Shown: in pieces, positions 6,305 to 6,370 of the stretch
Position numbering within the stretch: the first letter of the stretch is position 1
How the letters are laid out: each line of letters opens with the position of its first letter
DNA from: an uncultured Muribaculaceae bacterium
GTDB taxonomy: Bacteria; Bacteroidota; Bacteroidia; Bacteroidales; Muribaculaceae
Assembly (NCBI GenBank): GCA_910587545.1
Contig: CAJUMI010000050.1
Span: 11,261-17,630, forward strand
Length of the DNA stretch: 6,370 bases
Direction of reading: 5' to 3'
Translations under genes and position numbers: made by a program
Notes under the pieces: generated by a model
The model's input: only the letters and a program-made list of their open reading frames with translations
What the model was told of the DNA's origin: nothing
Databases searched by the model: none

Positions 6305-6370
6305 AAGAGGTCGTTTTATATGTAATAGACAAGACTTCATCTGACAAATAAATTATTTCACCGAGAAAAA

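Noticed and set aside
6346..6358. AAATAA-A-TTATTT palindrome
   Set aside because: It is short and entirely A/T in an A/T-rich stretch, so it is easily explained by chance.

Overview
The window looks like chromosomal DNA from a Bacteroidales bacterium, most likely from a moderately GC-rich lineage such as Muribaculaceae. The evidence is the Bacteroidetes-type promoter signature (TTTG, 19-21 bases, TAnnTTTG) ahead of several genes, the absence of Shine-Dalgarno sequences, A-rich leaders before start codons, lipoproteins with short lipoboxes, and the family types of the housekeeping genes. The family placement is inference. I see no rRNA, tRNA, CRISPR array, insertion sequence, phage gene or attachment site.

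Layout, left to right. (1) A plus-strand coding region runs off the left edge and ends at 716; it is an unrecognised protein seen only as its C-terminal 237 residues. (2) A minus-strand gene, 706-1158, converges on it with an 11-base overlap and encodes a small PepSY-like (DUF2874-type) lipoprotein. (3) A 212-base intergenic region, 1159-1370, carries a good Bacteroidetes promoter reading right. (4) A short reading region, 1371-1820, has a signal peptide in one frame and the conserved-looking body in another, so it is probably a frameshifted, decaying secreted-protein gene. (5) A tightly packed plus-strand operon, 1856-4778, encodes an unrecognised lipoprotein, peptidase T (pepT) and tRNA dimethylallyltransferase (miaA). 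Its genes overlap by 1 and 4 bases, and a single consensus promoter lies in front. (6) A minus-strand gene, 4762-6222, encodes a CPA1/NhaP2-type potassium/proton antiporter with a C-terminal RCK_C domain; it overlaps the end of miaA by 17 bases. (7) The right end, 6223-6370, is non-coding. It holds the antiporter's probable -7 element and a perfect 8-bp inverted repeat next to it that could be an operator.

The recognisable genes are housekeeping: tripeptide breakdown in the cytoplasm, tRNA A37 modification, and cation/proton exchange at the inner membrane. No shared pathway is evident. I did not find a convincing new multi-gene system. The items most worth a second look are the frameshifted gene at 1371-1820, the lipoprotein coupled to pepT and miaA, and the inverted repeat upstream of the antiporter.
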